Positions 1 to 8,902 of a DNA stretch of 64,000 nucleotides are shown piece after piece. Every line of letters starts with the position of its first letter. Position 1 is the first letter of the stretch. The notes beneath the pieces were generated by a model that was not told the origin of the DNA, searched no databases, and saw only the letters and a program-made list of their open reading frames with translations. Origin of the DNA: Planctobacterium sp965279005 (GTDB lineage: Bacteria; Pseudomonadota; Gammaproteobacteria; Enterobacterales; Alteromonadaceae); the NCBI GenBank assembly GCA_965279005.1, contig CBDIHK010000028.1, positions 124,001 through 188,000 of the forward strand. Reading direction: 5' to 3'. Both the position numbers and the translations under genes were made by a program.

Positions 1-78
1 CACGACCACATATTTGTGCCGTCGCAAAAAGCAGGGCAAGCACTCGCGGTGTTGCAGCAATTGAGTACAAAGGCGTAA
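1..78 (+). CDS. ACT-domain protein, C-terminal fragment
   Basis: Only the last 25 codons are inside the window, ending at TAA 76-78. The visible peptide reads HDHIFVP followed by KAGQALAVLQQLS. This resembles the C-terminus of the small ACT-domain (CASTOR-like, COG3603) proteins, whose last strand and helix usually read HDHxxVPxxxAxxALxxL. Those proteins are presumed amino-acid binding regulators. The fragment is too short for more than a tentative family call. Confidence 0.5.
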   Translation, partial: HDHIFVPSQKAGQALAVLQQLSTKA

Positions 79-100
79 GCGGATATAGGCGGTATAAACA

Positions 101-343
101 ATGCAAATTATCGGTTTTATAGGTGTATTTTGTATTTTATTGGCGTTTTTTCTGGTGCAGTTTGGTTATTTACACGGCCAGCAAAAACGCTTTAGTTGCC
201 TAAACCTTGTTGGTGCATTAATGGTGCTAACGTCCTTATGGGGCTCTGACCAATATGCGGCAATGGCACTTGAAGGTGCTTGGGCTATGATTAGCCTGTT
301 TGGGATATTAACAAAAAAGCAAAAGTTCAATTACACACGATAA
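101..343 (+). CDS. CBU_0592-type small membrane protein
   Basis: An 80-residue protein that is mostly hydrophobic. One membrane segment covers about residues 3-22 and a second region about 35-68 probably forms one or two more, with a short basic loop (GQQKRF) between them and a basic tail. Size and the pattern LNLVGALMVLTSL followed by EGAWAMISLFG fit the CBU_0592 domain family of unknown function found across proteobacteria. It begins 22 bp after the preceding stop codon and may be co-transcribed with it. No function can be assigned. Confidence 0.6.
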   Translation: MQIIGFIGVFCILLAFFLVQFGYLHGQQKRFSCLNLVGALMVLTSLWGSDQYAAMALEGAWAMISLFGILTKKQKFNYTR

Positions 344-405
344 ATCTAGTAATTATGCTTTCGCGTTGTATTAAGGCCTGCAGCATCAGTTAACAAATTA
401 AACAG

Positions 406-415
406 TGTTGCAACA
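406..415. promoter_or_regulatory. palindrome upstream of putA
   Basis: TGTTGCAACA is a perfect 10-bp palindrome 32 bp before the putA start codon, in the 104-bp gap that must carry its promoter. The PutA encoded here is too short to include the DNA-binding domain that lets E. coli PutA repress itself, so a separate regulator binding a site such as this is plausible. Sequence symmetry is the only evidence. Confidence 0.25.
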
Positions 416-447
416 TATTTCGTTTTCAGTATTGGAGACTCTGTGAC

Positions 448-3400
448 ATGTTTCATGCCAGTGAACTAAACAACCCCAATTACCAATTGCCAAACCTTGC
501 GCAATTAAAAACCATCATTACCGATAACTATTGTGTTGATGAAGATACCTATCTAAAACAGTTGCTCAACCTGGTGCCCAGCGATCATGCTACTATTGCG
601 CAAATTACCACAGAATCTACCTCTCTGATCGAATCGGTGCGGGAAGAAGCCAAGGGCGGCGATAGCATTGATGCGTTCTTGCAGCAATATAGCCTTGATA
701 CCCAAGAGGGCATTGTGCTGATGTGCCTAGCCGAGGCCCTGTTGCGGATCCCGGATCCTGAAACCGCTGATGCCTTGATTAAAGACAAGCTATCGGGTGC
801 CAACTGGCGTTCCCACCTGAAAAAAAGTGAATCCCTGTTAGTAAATGCGTCTACTTGGGGATTGATGTTCACGGGAAAATTGTTCCAGTTACATAAACCG
901 AAACAAGACGTCACAGTTTTGGACAAAATGGTCAACCGTTTAGGTGAACCCGTCGTGCGCAAAGCCATGTATGCCGCCATGCAAATCATGGGCAAACAGT
1001 TTGTATTGGGCCGGGATATCCAGGAAGCTTTGAAATTCAGCCGTAAACAGCGCCAGGCTGGATACACCCATTCCTACGATATGCTCGGTGAAGCGGCCTT
1101 AACCATGAAGGACGCACAAACCTATTTCAATGCCTACGCGTCTGCTATCCGCGCCATTGGCGCTGAAGCTATCACGGGCGACAAACCACCTAAACCCACT
1201 ATTTCAATCAAACTATCTGCACTGCACCCACGCTACGAAGTGGCCAATACTGACCGCATCCTCGATGAAATGTTTGAATCCTTGGTGCAACTAGTTTCAT
1301 TGGCGAGGGAACAGGGCGTTGGCGTCAGTATCGACGCCGAAGAAGCTGACCGCCTGGAGTTGTCGCTACAGCTGTTTGAAAAAGTCTATCGCCATCCCTG
1401 CAGCAAAGGCTGGGGTGATTTGGGCTTAGTGGTACAAGCATATTCCAAGCGGGCTCTACCGGTATTGATGTGGACAACGCAATTAGCAAAATCCCAAGGC
1501 GACCTAATTCCGTTGCGCCTAGTAAAAGGAGCTTACTGGGATTCGGAAATTAAATGGTCGCAAGAACGTGGCTTGGATAGTTATCCAGTATTTACCCGCA
1601 AAGCCAGCACCGATGTTAGCTACCTCGCCTGTGCCAAATATCTATTGAGTGAACACACCCAGGGGGCTATCTATCCCCAGTTTGCCACCCATAATGCACA
1701 TACCCTAGTGTGCATTGCCCAGATGGCGCCCAAAGCACGCGCCTTTGAATTCCAACGCCTACACGGCATGGGCGATGAGCTCTACAATACAGTCTTGTCG
1801 CAAGATAAGTCCTTGAACGTGAGGATTTACGCCCCGGTTGGTGCCCATAAAGACTTACTTCCGTACCTAGTGCGGCGATTATTGGAAAATGGCGCCAATA
1901 GCTCATTTGTGCACAAATTGGTGGATCCCAAAACACCGGTTGAATCTTTGGTGGAACATCCTTGCAGTACCCTTTCCTCCTACCCTACCCTAGCGAATGA
2001 CAAAATCCCTTTACCAGGCAATATATTTGGCGATAGGAAAAATGCCCAAGGCTGCAACCTGAATATCCAGTCGCAACATCAACCGTTCATGCAAGCGGTA
2101 GAAAAAGCCTGCCAACAAAGCTGGCAAGCGGCGCCTATAATCAATGGCGAGCTACAAGCGGATACAGACTGGCAAACGGTAACCAGCCCGCAAGACAAAA
2201 ACCAGGTTGTCGGTAAGATTGCCTGGGCGACGGAGGAACAAGCCAAAGCGGCCATTGACGCCGCGGCAACTGCTTTCCCTTCCTGGAACCGGGTTAATGC
2301 CAAACAACGGGCGGCCATGCTGGATACTCTGGCTGATTTATTAGAACAGAACCAACATGAACTCATTGCCCTTTGTACCTTGGAAGCAGGCAAGAGCCTG
2401 CAAGACGGTATCGATGAGGTGCGCGAAGCCGTGGATTTCTGCCGTTATTATGCCAATAGTGCCCGCGGCCTGTTTGCAGACCCAGTGCCTTTGCCAGGAC
2501 CTACCGGCGAACGCAACGAGTTGTTTAACATGGGGCGCGGCGTCTTTGTCTGCATTAGCCCCTGGAACTTCCCATTGGCGATATTCTTGGGACAAGTGGT
2601 TGCGGCTTTGGTGACTGGCAATACAGTGATTGCCAAACCCGCAGAGCAAACCGGCATTGTCGCTTACCGGGCCGTGCAATTGGCCTATCAAGCTGGTATT
2701 CCGCAGCAGGTCTTGCAATACCTACCGGGCTCCGGTGCGAAACTAGGCCAAGTACTAAACAACGATCCGCGCGTCTCAGGTGTATGTTTCACCGGTTCCA
2801 CCGCAACAGCTAAACTGATAAACCTAAGCCTGGCACAAAAAGATGGCCCCATTGCAACCTTAATCGCGGAAACCGGCGGCCAAAATGCCATGATTGTAGA
2901 TAGCACCGCCTTGCCAGAGCAAGTTGTCACCGATGTGGTAGCTTCCGCCTTTAGGAGCGCGGGCCAGCGCTGCTCCGCCTTACGGGTCTTATATGTACAG
3001 GGTGACGTCGCAGACAGGATTTTGGAGCTATTGCAAGGCGCCATGCAGGAACTGCATGTGGGCAATCCAATAAATTACAAAACCGATGTCGGCCCGGTTA
3101 TTGACAATAAGGCAAAAGCCTTGCTTGATGCCCATATCGACGAAATCGGCAAACAGGGCAACGTGATTGCCACTGCCCCAATGTCAGACCAAACGCGCAA
3201 TGGTAGCTTTGTGCAGCCTACCGCCATTGAAATCGACAATATTGGCCAGCTTAGCAAAGAGCATTTTGGTCCTATACTGCACGTGATACGCTTTCAGGCC
3301 GAAGACGTGGACAGGGTGATCAGCGAAATCAACTCAACCGGCTATGGCTTGACCTTGGGTGTGCACAGCCGCAATGAGTCGTTTGCCTTGAAAATTGCCG

Positions 3401-3609
3401 ATGAAGTCAATGTTGGTAACGTCTACATCAACCGCAACCAAGTGGGTGCAGTGGTAGGGGTGCAACCCTTCGGTGGCCAAGGTTTGTCAGGTACCGGCCC
3501 CAAAGCGGGAGGCCCCCACTACCTAAGCCGCTTTATCACCGAAAAAACCCGCAGCAACAATATTACTGCCATTGGCGGCAATACCACGCTGTTGAGTTTG
3601 GCTGACTAG
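448..3609 (+). CDS. putA: bifunctional proline dehydrogenase / glutamate semialdehyde dehydrogenase
   Basis: PutA oxidises proline to pyrroline-5-carboxylate with FAD and then to glutamate with NAD. The flavin (PRODH) barrel occupies roughly residues 150-500, with the family motifs LVKGAYWDSE (near 358), FATHNAH (near 414), QRLHGMGDELY and the C-terminal helix motif RRLLENGANSSFV. The aldehyde dehydrogenase half starts near 560, with SPWNFPLAIF, general-base Glu about 808 in AETGGQN and nucleophile Cys about 842 in SAGQRCSALR. At 1053 residues it lacks the N-terminal ribbon-helix-helix DNA-binding domain of the 1320-residue E. coli enzyme, so it should be catalytic only. GGAGA lies about 11 bp before the ATG. 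A hairpin follows the stop. Confidence 0.97.
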   Translation: MFHASELNNPNYQLPNLAQLKTIITDNYCVDEDTYLKQLLNLVPSDHATIAQITTESTSLIESVREEAKGGDSIDAFLQQYSLDTQEGIVLMCLAEALLRIPDPETADALIKDKLSGANWRSHLKKSESLLVNASTWGLMFTGKLFQLHKPKQDVTVLDKMVNRLGEPVVRKAMYAAMQIMGKQFVLGRDIQEALKFSRKQRQAGYTHSYDMLGEAALTMKDAQTYFNAYASAIRAIGAEAITGDKPPKPTISIKLSALHPRYEVANTDRILDEMFESLVQLVSLAREQGVGVSIDAEEADRLELSLQLFEKVYRHPCSKGWGDLGLVVQAYSKRALPVLMWTTQLAKSQGDLIPLRLVKGAYWDSEIKWSQERGLDSYPVFTRKASTDVSYLACAKYLLSEHTQGAIYPQFATHNAHTLVCIAQMAPKARAFEFQRLHGMGDELYNTVLSQDKSLNVRIYAPVGAHKDLLPYLVRRLLENGANSSFVHKLVDPKTPVESLVEHPCSTLSSYPTLANDKIPLPGNIFGDRKNAQGCNLNIQSQHQPFMQAVEKACQQSWQAAPIINGELQADTDWQTVTSPQDKNQVVGKIAWATEEQAKAAIDAAATAFPSWNRVNAKQRAAMLDTLADLLEQNQHELIALCTLEAGKSLQDGIDEVREAVDFCRYYANSARGLFADPVPLPGPTGERNELFNMGRGVFVCISPWNFPLAIFLGQVVAALVTGNTVIAKPAEQTGIVAYRAVQLAYQAGIPQQVLQYLPGSGAKLGQVLNNDPRVSGVCFTGSTATAKLINLSLAQKDGPIATLIAETGGQNAMIVDSTALPEQVVTDVVASAFRSAGQRCSALRVLYVQGDVADRILELLQGAMQELHVGNPINYKTDVGPVIDNKAKALLDAHIDEIGKQGNVIATAPMSDQTRNGSFVQPTAIEIDNIGQLSKEHFGPILHVIRFQAEDVDRVISEINSTGYGLTLGVHSRNESFALKIADEVNVGNVYINRNQVGAVVGVQPFGGQGLSGTGPKAGGPHYLSRFITEKTRSNNITAIGGNTTLLSLAD

Positions 3610-3623
3610 CAGTAAAGAACCAG

Positions 3624-3648
3624 CAGGAGTGGTAGATTTCCACTCCTG
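3624..3648. terminator. hairpin between convergent putA and yhhN-like gene
   Basis: CAGGAGTGG and CCACTCCTG form a perfect 9-bp stem with a 7-nt loop between the putA stop codon and the stop codon of the opposing gene. No long T-run follows on either strand, so termination may be weak, but the position between convergent genes fits a shared terminator. Confidence 0.5.
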
Positions 3649-3650
3649 TC

Positions 3651-4301
3651 CTACTCACCACCAAGTAGACCTAAAACACCCGTAGTTATTAGTCCTTGCG
3701 CTAAATAGTAGGTTGCCAAGAGAGTAGGTTCATGCCAGGGCTTGGCGCCAAAAAAGCGTTTTGTCGCGATTAATGAATCGGAGTAAACAAAGCTGATAGC
3801 ACCTAGGAGCAGCAATAGGCTTGCAGTGCTTAATAGCTGCACCTGCACTTCTATCGCCGCTGCCAGCATCAGCATGATCACCAACGCGTACAGCAGCACA
3901 GGTATGCGCATCTCACCGAGCTTTGGCCATAAAACAAACAGGAAAGCAATGGCATATAGTACCGCTAACAATGAAACTGGACTTACTTCGGGTACATCCA
4001 ATAAAAAGATAAATGCCACAATATAAAGTAGATGGGCGACCAAGAAACTAGCCAGCCCCGGCACAAACCGGTCATTTGGTAACATTAGGAAAATATCGCC
4101 AAGCAAGGAGAACAGCAGACCAAATAACAGTAACCACGCGACTAATCCCCAGCTATCCACATTACTTGCAAAATATAGGATCACCAGAATTGTAGTCAGC
4201 GGTTTAAACAGGTAGCAAAGGCTATTTTTGCCTTTAGCGTCAGCCCAGATATGCAAGCTGGCGGCAATTGCCACCACTACCAGCCAAGTCAGTTGCCACA
4301 T
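3651..4301 (-). CDS. YhhN/TMEM86 family membrane protein (possible lysoplasmalogenase)
   Basis: A 216-residue, very hydrophobic protein with about eight predicted membrane helices. Family hallmarks are LFSLLGDIFLMLP near residue 65, an early YLFKPLTT segment and ISFVYSDSLIATKRF near residue 168. YhhN relatives include animal TMEM86B lysoplasmalogenase, which cleaves the vinyl ether bond of lysoplasmalogens. The bacterial substrate is uncertain. It starts 6 bp after the stop codon of the upstream M28 peptidase gene on the same strand, so the two are probably co-transcribed. Confidence 0.8.
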   Translation of the reverse strand: MWQLTWLVVVAIAASLHIWADAKGKNSLCYLFKPLTTILVILYFASNVDSWGLVAWLLLFGLLFSLLGDIFLMLPNDRFVPGLASFLVAHLLYIVAFIFLLDVPEVSPVSLLAVLYAIAFLFVLWPKLGEMRIPVLLYALVIMLMLAAAIEVQVQLLSTASLLLLLGAISFVYSDSLIATKRFFGAKPWHEPTLLATYYLAQGLITTGVLGLLGGE

Positions 4302-4307
4302 TTCGCT

Positions 4308-5441
4308 TTATTTTGGAATGTATTGGTCGGGGTTACTAAAAAATGCGGTCAACACCTTCACATTAGCATTCAGCTGTTGTTCAATGCGGCCCGGGAACTG
4401 TTGTTGCAGGTAGGGCAATATATCGTGTTGCTCGTGCCAAATCCTACCCCATTTAGTTTCTGTTTCCCGGTCGCAGGCAGTCATGGTTTCTGGATCAAAA
4501 CAATCCCACAAGCCAGGGCTCACTGATTGGGAATAGCCGTCATAACCATCCTTGCCGTTGATGGCAAAGTTTGTGGTTTCAATATAGGCGATGGGAATAC
4601 CATTGCAGGCAAATGGGGCATGATCGGACCAACCGCCGGTTTCACCTTCAGGGAAACCAGGAAACGGTGGATGGATTTTGTGGGCATCGTCAACACCCAG
4701 TTGCTCTATCGATGCCGCCAACACCCCTTCACGCATCCAGGTTTCAAACGAGTACTTGCTGGTATCACCACAACGGCGATAGGGTGTGCTGTGGGCGCTG
4801 TGCACATAAAGCTTGTCGCCGCCTGCGACAGTATCAAGGTTCACCATGCCCATAATTTTCTCAACTTCGCCCGGCTTATCATTGAGCATATCCATGTATT
4901 TTTTAACACCCACCAAGCCAATCTCTTCAGCGCCAAAAGCCAAAAAGCGAACCGTATACGGCACAGAATCCAATTTGCTGATCTGTTCGGCAACCGTGAG
5001 CATCACCGAAACGCCAGCGCCGTTGTCCATCGCCCCTTCCGAGCCTTTGGCCTGCGCGGTAGAGTCAAAATGGGCACCGAGCACCAACACCTTGTCACTT
5101 TGCCCCTTCTTCTCGGCAATGATATTGCTTGAATCCAGGAACTGGCCTTTTTTATCCAGGATGGGATGCTTGAACTCATGCACACTGACATCCAGCCCCA
5201 TAGTAGTAAACTGTTGCTTGATATAGTCGGCGGCCTTTTGTTCTTTTTCGCTGCCCGCTTCCCTTGCCCCAATGCCATTCTCCGGCAGCACTATTGCTTC
5301 GAGGAATTCCATTACCCTGCTATTTTCTGCATCTGTTGCAGGAGCGCTATTGCCCGCGTTGTTAGTGGCAGTGCAACCGGCCAGTATGGCCGCAGCTACC
5401 AGGGACATTAAGGTTTTAGGTGCAAGGCAAAGTTTTTTCAT
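4308..5441 (-). CDS. secreted M28-family metallopeptidase lipoprotein
   Basis: The start MKKLCLAPK at 5441 gives a 377-residue preprotein with a lipoprotein signal ending in LAGC. An upstream in-frame extension would place 23 residues before that signal and is unlikely. The M28 di-zinc aminopeptidase fold is shown by GAHFDS, MDNGAGVSV, FGAEEIGLVG with the catalytic Glu, MVNLDTVAG and GGWSDHAPF. These supply the expected His, Asp, Glu, Asp and His metal ligands. The likely role is release of N-terminal amino acids from peptides in the periplasm or at the outer membrane. Substrate specificity cannot be read from sequence. Confidence 0.9.
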   Translation of the reverse strand: MKKLCLAPKTLMSLVAAAILAGCTATNNAGNSAPATDAENSRVMEFLEAIVLPENGIGAREAGSEKEQKAADYIKQQFTTMGLDVSVHEFKHPILDKKGQFLDSSNIIAEKKGQSDKVLVLGAHFDSTAQAKGSEGAMDNGAGVSVMLTVAEQISKLDSVPYTVRFLAFGAEEIGLVGVKKYMDMLNDKPGEVEKIMGMVNLDTVAGGDKLYVHSAHSTPYRRCGDTSKYSFETWMREGVLAASIEQLGVDDAHKIHPPFPGFPEGETGGWSDHAPFACNGIPIAYIETTNFAINGKDGYDGYSQSVSPGLWDCFDPETMTACDRETETKWGRIWHEQHDILPYLQQQFPGRIEQQLNANVKVLTAFFSNPDQYIPK

Positions 5442-5586
5442 GGTTGTCTTATTTCTTTGTTTTTCTAGTACGAAGCATAGAGGCAGCCATATAAAAAGAA
5501 AAGTAGGCAATCTGTAATAAAAGTTATTTTGCCCGCCAGCTGGCCAGCGTTATAGTGTGGCAAAGCCTAACCAAAAGCAGAATGAT

Positions 5587-6222
5587 ATGCCAAGCATAGA
5601 GACCTTATTTGCATTTAGCCTAGCGGCATTTTTACTGAGTGCCTCACCGGGTCCGTCGAACCTGTACATTATGGCGCGCAGCCTAAACCAAGGTTTTGCT
5701 TCAGGTCTGGCGGCGGCCGGTGGAATGGCATTGGGCTCCCTGATTTATGTTGTAATGACCGCATTTGGCTTGGCTGCCATATTCGCCTATTCACCCCTTG
5801 CTTTCACCCTGCTCAAAATCGCCGGGGCTATATATCTCATATATTTAGGTGTCGCCTATCTGAGCAGCAAGCCGGTTGCTACAGACCCAACCTCAGCGGC
5901 AAAGACCAAAAACCATTTAAAGGTATTTTACCAAAGTATCGTTGTGGAGTTGACCAACCCCAAAACTGCTTTGTTTTTTATGGCTTTTTTGCCCCAGTTT
6001 GTTGACGCACAGCAAGGCAATGTCACTAGCCAGTTTATGGTATTGGGCTGTATTTACATGTTGATTGCCTTTGCTTGTGACCTGGCCGTGGCTGCCATGT
6101 CGTCAAAGCTCGGACAGTGGTTTAGCAATAATGCAAAATTCAACCTGTACCAAGATCGCATGTCAGGCAGCATCCTATTTAGCCTAGGCAGCTATATAGG
6201 CTTGAAGGAATTGCTTAAGTGA
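5587..6222 (+). CDS. LysE/RhtB family amino-acid exporter
   Basis: A 211-residue inner-membrane protein with about six membrane helices. The N-terminal signature SASPGPSNLYIMARSLNQG is the LysE/RhtB hallmark, and LTNPKTALFFMAFLPQFV is the conserved central motif of RhtB/LeuE-type exporters. It probably exports a neutral amino acid or homoserine lactone-like metabolite; the substrate is unknown. The ATG at 5587 (MPSIETLFAF) matches the usual family length. A GTG at 5557 would add ten polar residues. Confidence 0.88.
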   Translation: MPSIETLFAFSLAAFLLSASPGPSNLYIMARSLNQGFASGLAAAGGMALGSLIYVVMTAFGLAAIFAYSPLAFTLLKIAGAIYLIYLGVAYLSSKPVATDPTSAAKTKNHLKVFYQSIVVELTNPKTALFFMAFLPQFVDAQQGNVTSQFMVLGCIYMLIAFACDLAVAAMSSKLGQWFSNNAKFNLYQDRMSGSILFSLGSYIGLKELLK

Positions 6223-6324
6223 GTATTGCTGTCTTATTAATTAGGCCGCAATGTTGCATCAATCCATCTGACTCAGATATGATTAAGGCAACAGGCTGGT
6301 ATCCCCAGTTGCTAGTGACCTTAA

Positions 6325-6606
6325 ATGACAAGCAAAATAACCACAATAATATTGCTAATGCTTTTTGCGACCCTTCAGTACCGGCTTTGGTTCGGCAAGC
6401 ACAGTATTCCCGAATATTTGGCACTAGAACAAGACCTCGCCCAGCAACAGCAGCAAAACCACAACCTAAGGCAACGCAATAGTTTGCTAATAGCCGACAT
6501 AGAAGATCTCAAAATAGGTTTGGAATCTATCGAAGAGCGGGCGCGCAATGAACTCGGTTTAATCAAACCAGGCGAAACCTTCTACCGGATATTACCCTCG
6601 GAATAA
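6325..6606 (+). CDS. ftsB: cell division protein FtsB
   Basis: FtsB is a bitopic divisome protein that bridges FtsL and FtsQ. The 93 residues show a short N-terminal membrane helix (about 5-20), the conserved segment LQYRLWFG at its periplasmic edge, a coiled coil rich in Gln and Leu (about 32-72) and the conserved ending IEERARNELGLIKPGETFYRI. It opens the canonical ftsB-ispD-ispF-truD-surE-pcm-nlpD-rpoS block, and ispD begins 9 bp downstream. Confidence 0.96.
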   Translation: MTSKITTIILLMLFATLQYRLWFGKHSIPEYLALEQDLAQQQQQNHNLRQRNSLLIADIEDLKIGLESIEERARNELGLIKPGETFYRILPSE

Positions 6607-6615
6607 CGCATTTAA

Positions 6616-7338
6616 ATGGACAGTGAAATAACAATGGACGCCCAGTTTCCAGTGGTGGTGCCAGCGGCCGGGATCGGCAGCCGCATGGGTGCCGATATTC
6701 CCAAACAATACTTACCCTTATTGGGTAAAACCGTGTTAGAGCAGACATTGCTTAGGCTGAATGCACATCCCAACATCAACCAGGTAATAGTGGCTTTGCA
6801 TCCAGCGGATGAACATTTCCAGCAGTTGGAGATTGCCTCTGCACCCTGGCTAACCAGCATTAAAGGTGGCGAAGAACGCGCCGATTCAGTGCTCAATGGA
6901 CTACTTTGCTGCCAAGAGCAACCATGGGTGCTTGTACACGATGCCGCAAGGCCTTGTGTAAGGCACAACGATATTTCCAAACTCCTGGCACTGCACAATG
7001 GACAGTATGGCGGTTTGTTAGCCCGCAGGGCTACGGACACCTTAAAACGGGTACAAACTAACCAGGACAGAGTCCAACCACTGGTAGCAACTACCGAAGA
7101 TAGGAGCCAGTTCTGGCACGCGCTGACACCGCAATTTTTCCCAACCCAACAGCTAATTGACGCCCTGGCGTACTGCGCGAAACAAGGATTAGTTGTAACC
7201 GACGAAGCTTCAGCCATAGAACAAACCAATGGCAATGTGGTCTTAGTGGAAGGTGCCAGCGACAACATAAAAATAACCCTACCCCTGGATTTGGCATTAG
7301 CCGAATTCTATCTGCAACAACAAGGCGGGACAGCATGA
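6616..7338 (+). CDS. ispD: 2-C-methyl-D-erythritol 4-phosphate cytidylyltransferase
   Basis: IspD transfers CMP from CTP to methylerythritol phosphate in the MEP isoprenoid pathway. Visible motifs are the nucleotide-binding loop VVPAAGIGSRMG followed by PKQYLPLLGKTVLEQTL, GGEERADSVLNGL, VHDAARPCV and VTDEASAIE, all in family order. At 240 residues the length is normal. An internal ATG at 6634 (MDAQFPVVV) is an equally good start because neither has a strong Shine-Dalgarno sequence. The stop overlaps the ispF start by four bases, so translation is probably coupled. Confidence 0.96.
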   Translation: MDSEITMDAQFPVVVPAAGIGSRMGADIPKQYLPLLGKTVLEQTLLRLNAHPNINQVIVALHPADEHFQQLEIASAPWLTSIKGGEERADSVLNGLLCCQEQPWVLVHDAARPCVRHNDISKLLALHNGQYGGLLARRATDTLKRVQTNQDRVQPLVATTEDRSQFWHALTPQFFPTQQLIDALAYCAKQGLVVTDEASAIEQTNGNVVLVEGASDNIKITLPLDLALAEFYLQQQGGTA

Positions 7339-7811
7339 TCAAAATTGGACATGGCTATGATGTACATAAGTTTGGTGGCTCCGGCCCCATTACCATAGGC
7401 GGTGTGGAAATCGAATATGCGCAAGGATTAATCGCCCATTCAGATGGCGACGTGTTATTACATGCTATCTGTGACGCAATACTGGGTGCATTGGCATTGG
7501 GTGACATCGGCCGCCACTTTCCCGATACCGATCCGCAATATGAAAACGCCGACAGTATTGGTTTGTTAAAAACAGTTTACCAGCAGGCCACTGAACGGAA
7601 TTTAATGCTGGGAAACCTGGACGCCACCATCGTTGCGCAAGCGCCCAAAATGGCGCCCCATGTGGATGTCATGCGCCAAAATATCGCAAATGCACTACAA
7701 GTCGACATTAGCCAAATAAATGTGAAAGCTACTACCACTGAGCGGCTTGGTTTTTCAGGTAGGAAAGAAGGTATGGCCTGCCACGCCGTGGTCTTACTGA
7801 CAACAGCCTAA
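7335..7811 (+). CDS. ispF: 2-C-methyl-D-erythritol 2,4-cyclodiphosphate synthase
   Basis: IspF cyclises CDP-methylerythritol 2-phosphate, releasing CMP, directly after the IspD and IspE steps of the MEP pathway. The 158-residue protein carries GHGYDVHKF with the metal ligands Asp and His, IAHSDGDVLLHAICDAILGA with the third ligand His, GDIGRHFPDTD and the C-terminal TTTERLGFSGRKEGMACHAV. Its ATG overlaps the ispD stop. Confidence 0.97.
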   Translation: MIKIGHGYDVHKFGGSGPITIGGVEIEYAQGLIAHSDGDVLLHAICDAILGALALGDIGRHFPDTDPQYENADSIGLLKTVYQQATERNLMLGNLDATIVAQAPKMAPHVDVMRQNIANALQVDISQINVKATTTERLGFSGRKEGMACHAVVLLTTA

Positions 7812-7820
7812 GCGGTGCGA

Positions 7821-8867
7821 ATGAGCATAGCCAAACCCATACACGATCTAGACTGGGCTTTTTTACATGGCGAGCCCTGTACTACGGCAGTTTTAAAGTC
7901 AAACCCTGCAGACTTCCAGGTTACAGAAAGTTTAAGCTTCGAACCAACCGGGGAAGGTGAGCACCTGTATTTGTTTGTTCAGAAAACAGGTCTAAATACC
8001 GCATTTGTTGCCCAGGAACTAGCCAAACAAGCTGGTATCCATCCTAAAGCCGTGGCCTTTGCAGGACGCAAAGACAAACAAGCCGTTACCCGGCAATGGT
8101 TTTCGTTGCATTTGCCAGGAAAAGCCAACAGCCAGCTACCCGAGTTTGGGCTAGAAGCTTGCCGCATTTTAGAGCACACCCGGCACCAAAGGAAACTGCA
8201 AACCGGTGCTGTAAAACACAACCGATTTTCCATTACCTTGCGCGATGTTAAGCCAGGCAAAGAGTTTGATGCCCGGCTAGCAGAAATTAAGAAAGCCGGT
8301 GTACCTAACTATTTTGGCTTGCAGCGTTTTGGGATCCGCTATGACGATGGCCGCTACAGCAACCTAAAGTCAGCAGAAATGCTACTGACGGGCGAAACTA
8401 TCCGAAAACGGGAAAAGCGCTCTATGGCAATATCGGCGTTGCGTGCTTGGCTGTTCAACCAGTTTGTGTCGGCACGGATTAAAGCCGGGACGGCAAACAC
8501 GCCCCAGGCAGGTGACCTCATGTCGCTTGCGGGTAGTGCCAGTTTTTTTGCTTGCAGCGAAATTGATCAGGATATCCAGTCCCGGGTGCAGCAACGGGAT
8601 ATATTCCTAACTGCGCCCATGTGGGGGGCAGGCCAGTTAAAATCCGGGGCTTCCACACTGGCCTTTGAACAGGAGGTTGCAGCGCAATATCAGGAAGTTT
8701 GCCAAACGCTTGAAGGGTTGGGTTTAAGGCAGGAAAGACGCCCTATCCTGACTTTTCCAGAACAACTAACCGTTTTTCACGAAAAAGACCAATTGAAACT
8801 GGAATTTAACTTAGCAAAAGGTTGTTTTGCTACCTCAGTCATAAGAGAATTAGCGCAAACCGAATAA
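7821..8867 (+). CDS. truD: tRNA pseudouridine(13) synthase TruD
   Basis: TruD makes pseudouridine 13 in tRNA-Glu. The family signatures are GRKDKQAVTRQWFS near residue 80, which contains the catalytic Asp, VPNYFGLQRFG near 160 and the inserted TruD domain that follows. Length is 348 residues from the ATG at 7821; a GTG two codons earlier at 7815 is possible. It begins 9 bp after the ispF stop, in the standard order for gammaproteobacteria. Confidence 0.95.
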   Translation: MSIAKPIHDLDWAFLHGEPCTTAVLKSNPADFQVTESLSFEPTGEGEHLYLFVQKTGLNTAFVAQELAKQAGIHPKAVAFAGRKDKQAVTRQWFSLHLPGKANSQLPEFGLEACRILEHTRHQRKLQTGAVKHNRFSITLRDVKPGKEFDARLAEIKKAGVPNYFGLQRFGIRYDDGRYSNLKSAEMLLTGETIRKREKRSMAISALRAWLFNQFVSARIKAGTANTPQAGDLMSLAGSASFFACSEIDQDIQSRVQQRDIFLTAPMWGAGQLKSGASTLAFEQEVAAQYQEVCQTLEGLGLRQERRPILTFPEQLTVFHEKDQLKLEFNLAKGCFATSVIRELAQTE

Positions 8868-8902
8868 GCCTCCCTTATCCGCCTACCCACGGGGGAAATA
8901 CA

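Noticed and set aside
4527..5132. 201-codon plus-strand frame opposite the M28 peptidase gene
   Set aside because: The opposite strand has all M28 motifs and a lipoprotein signal; this frame is a shadow.
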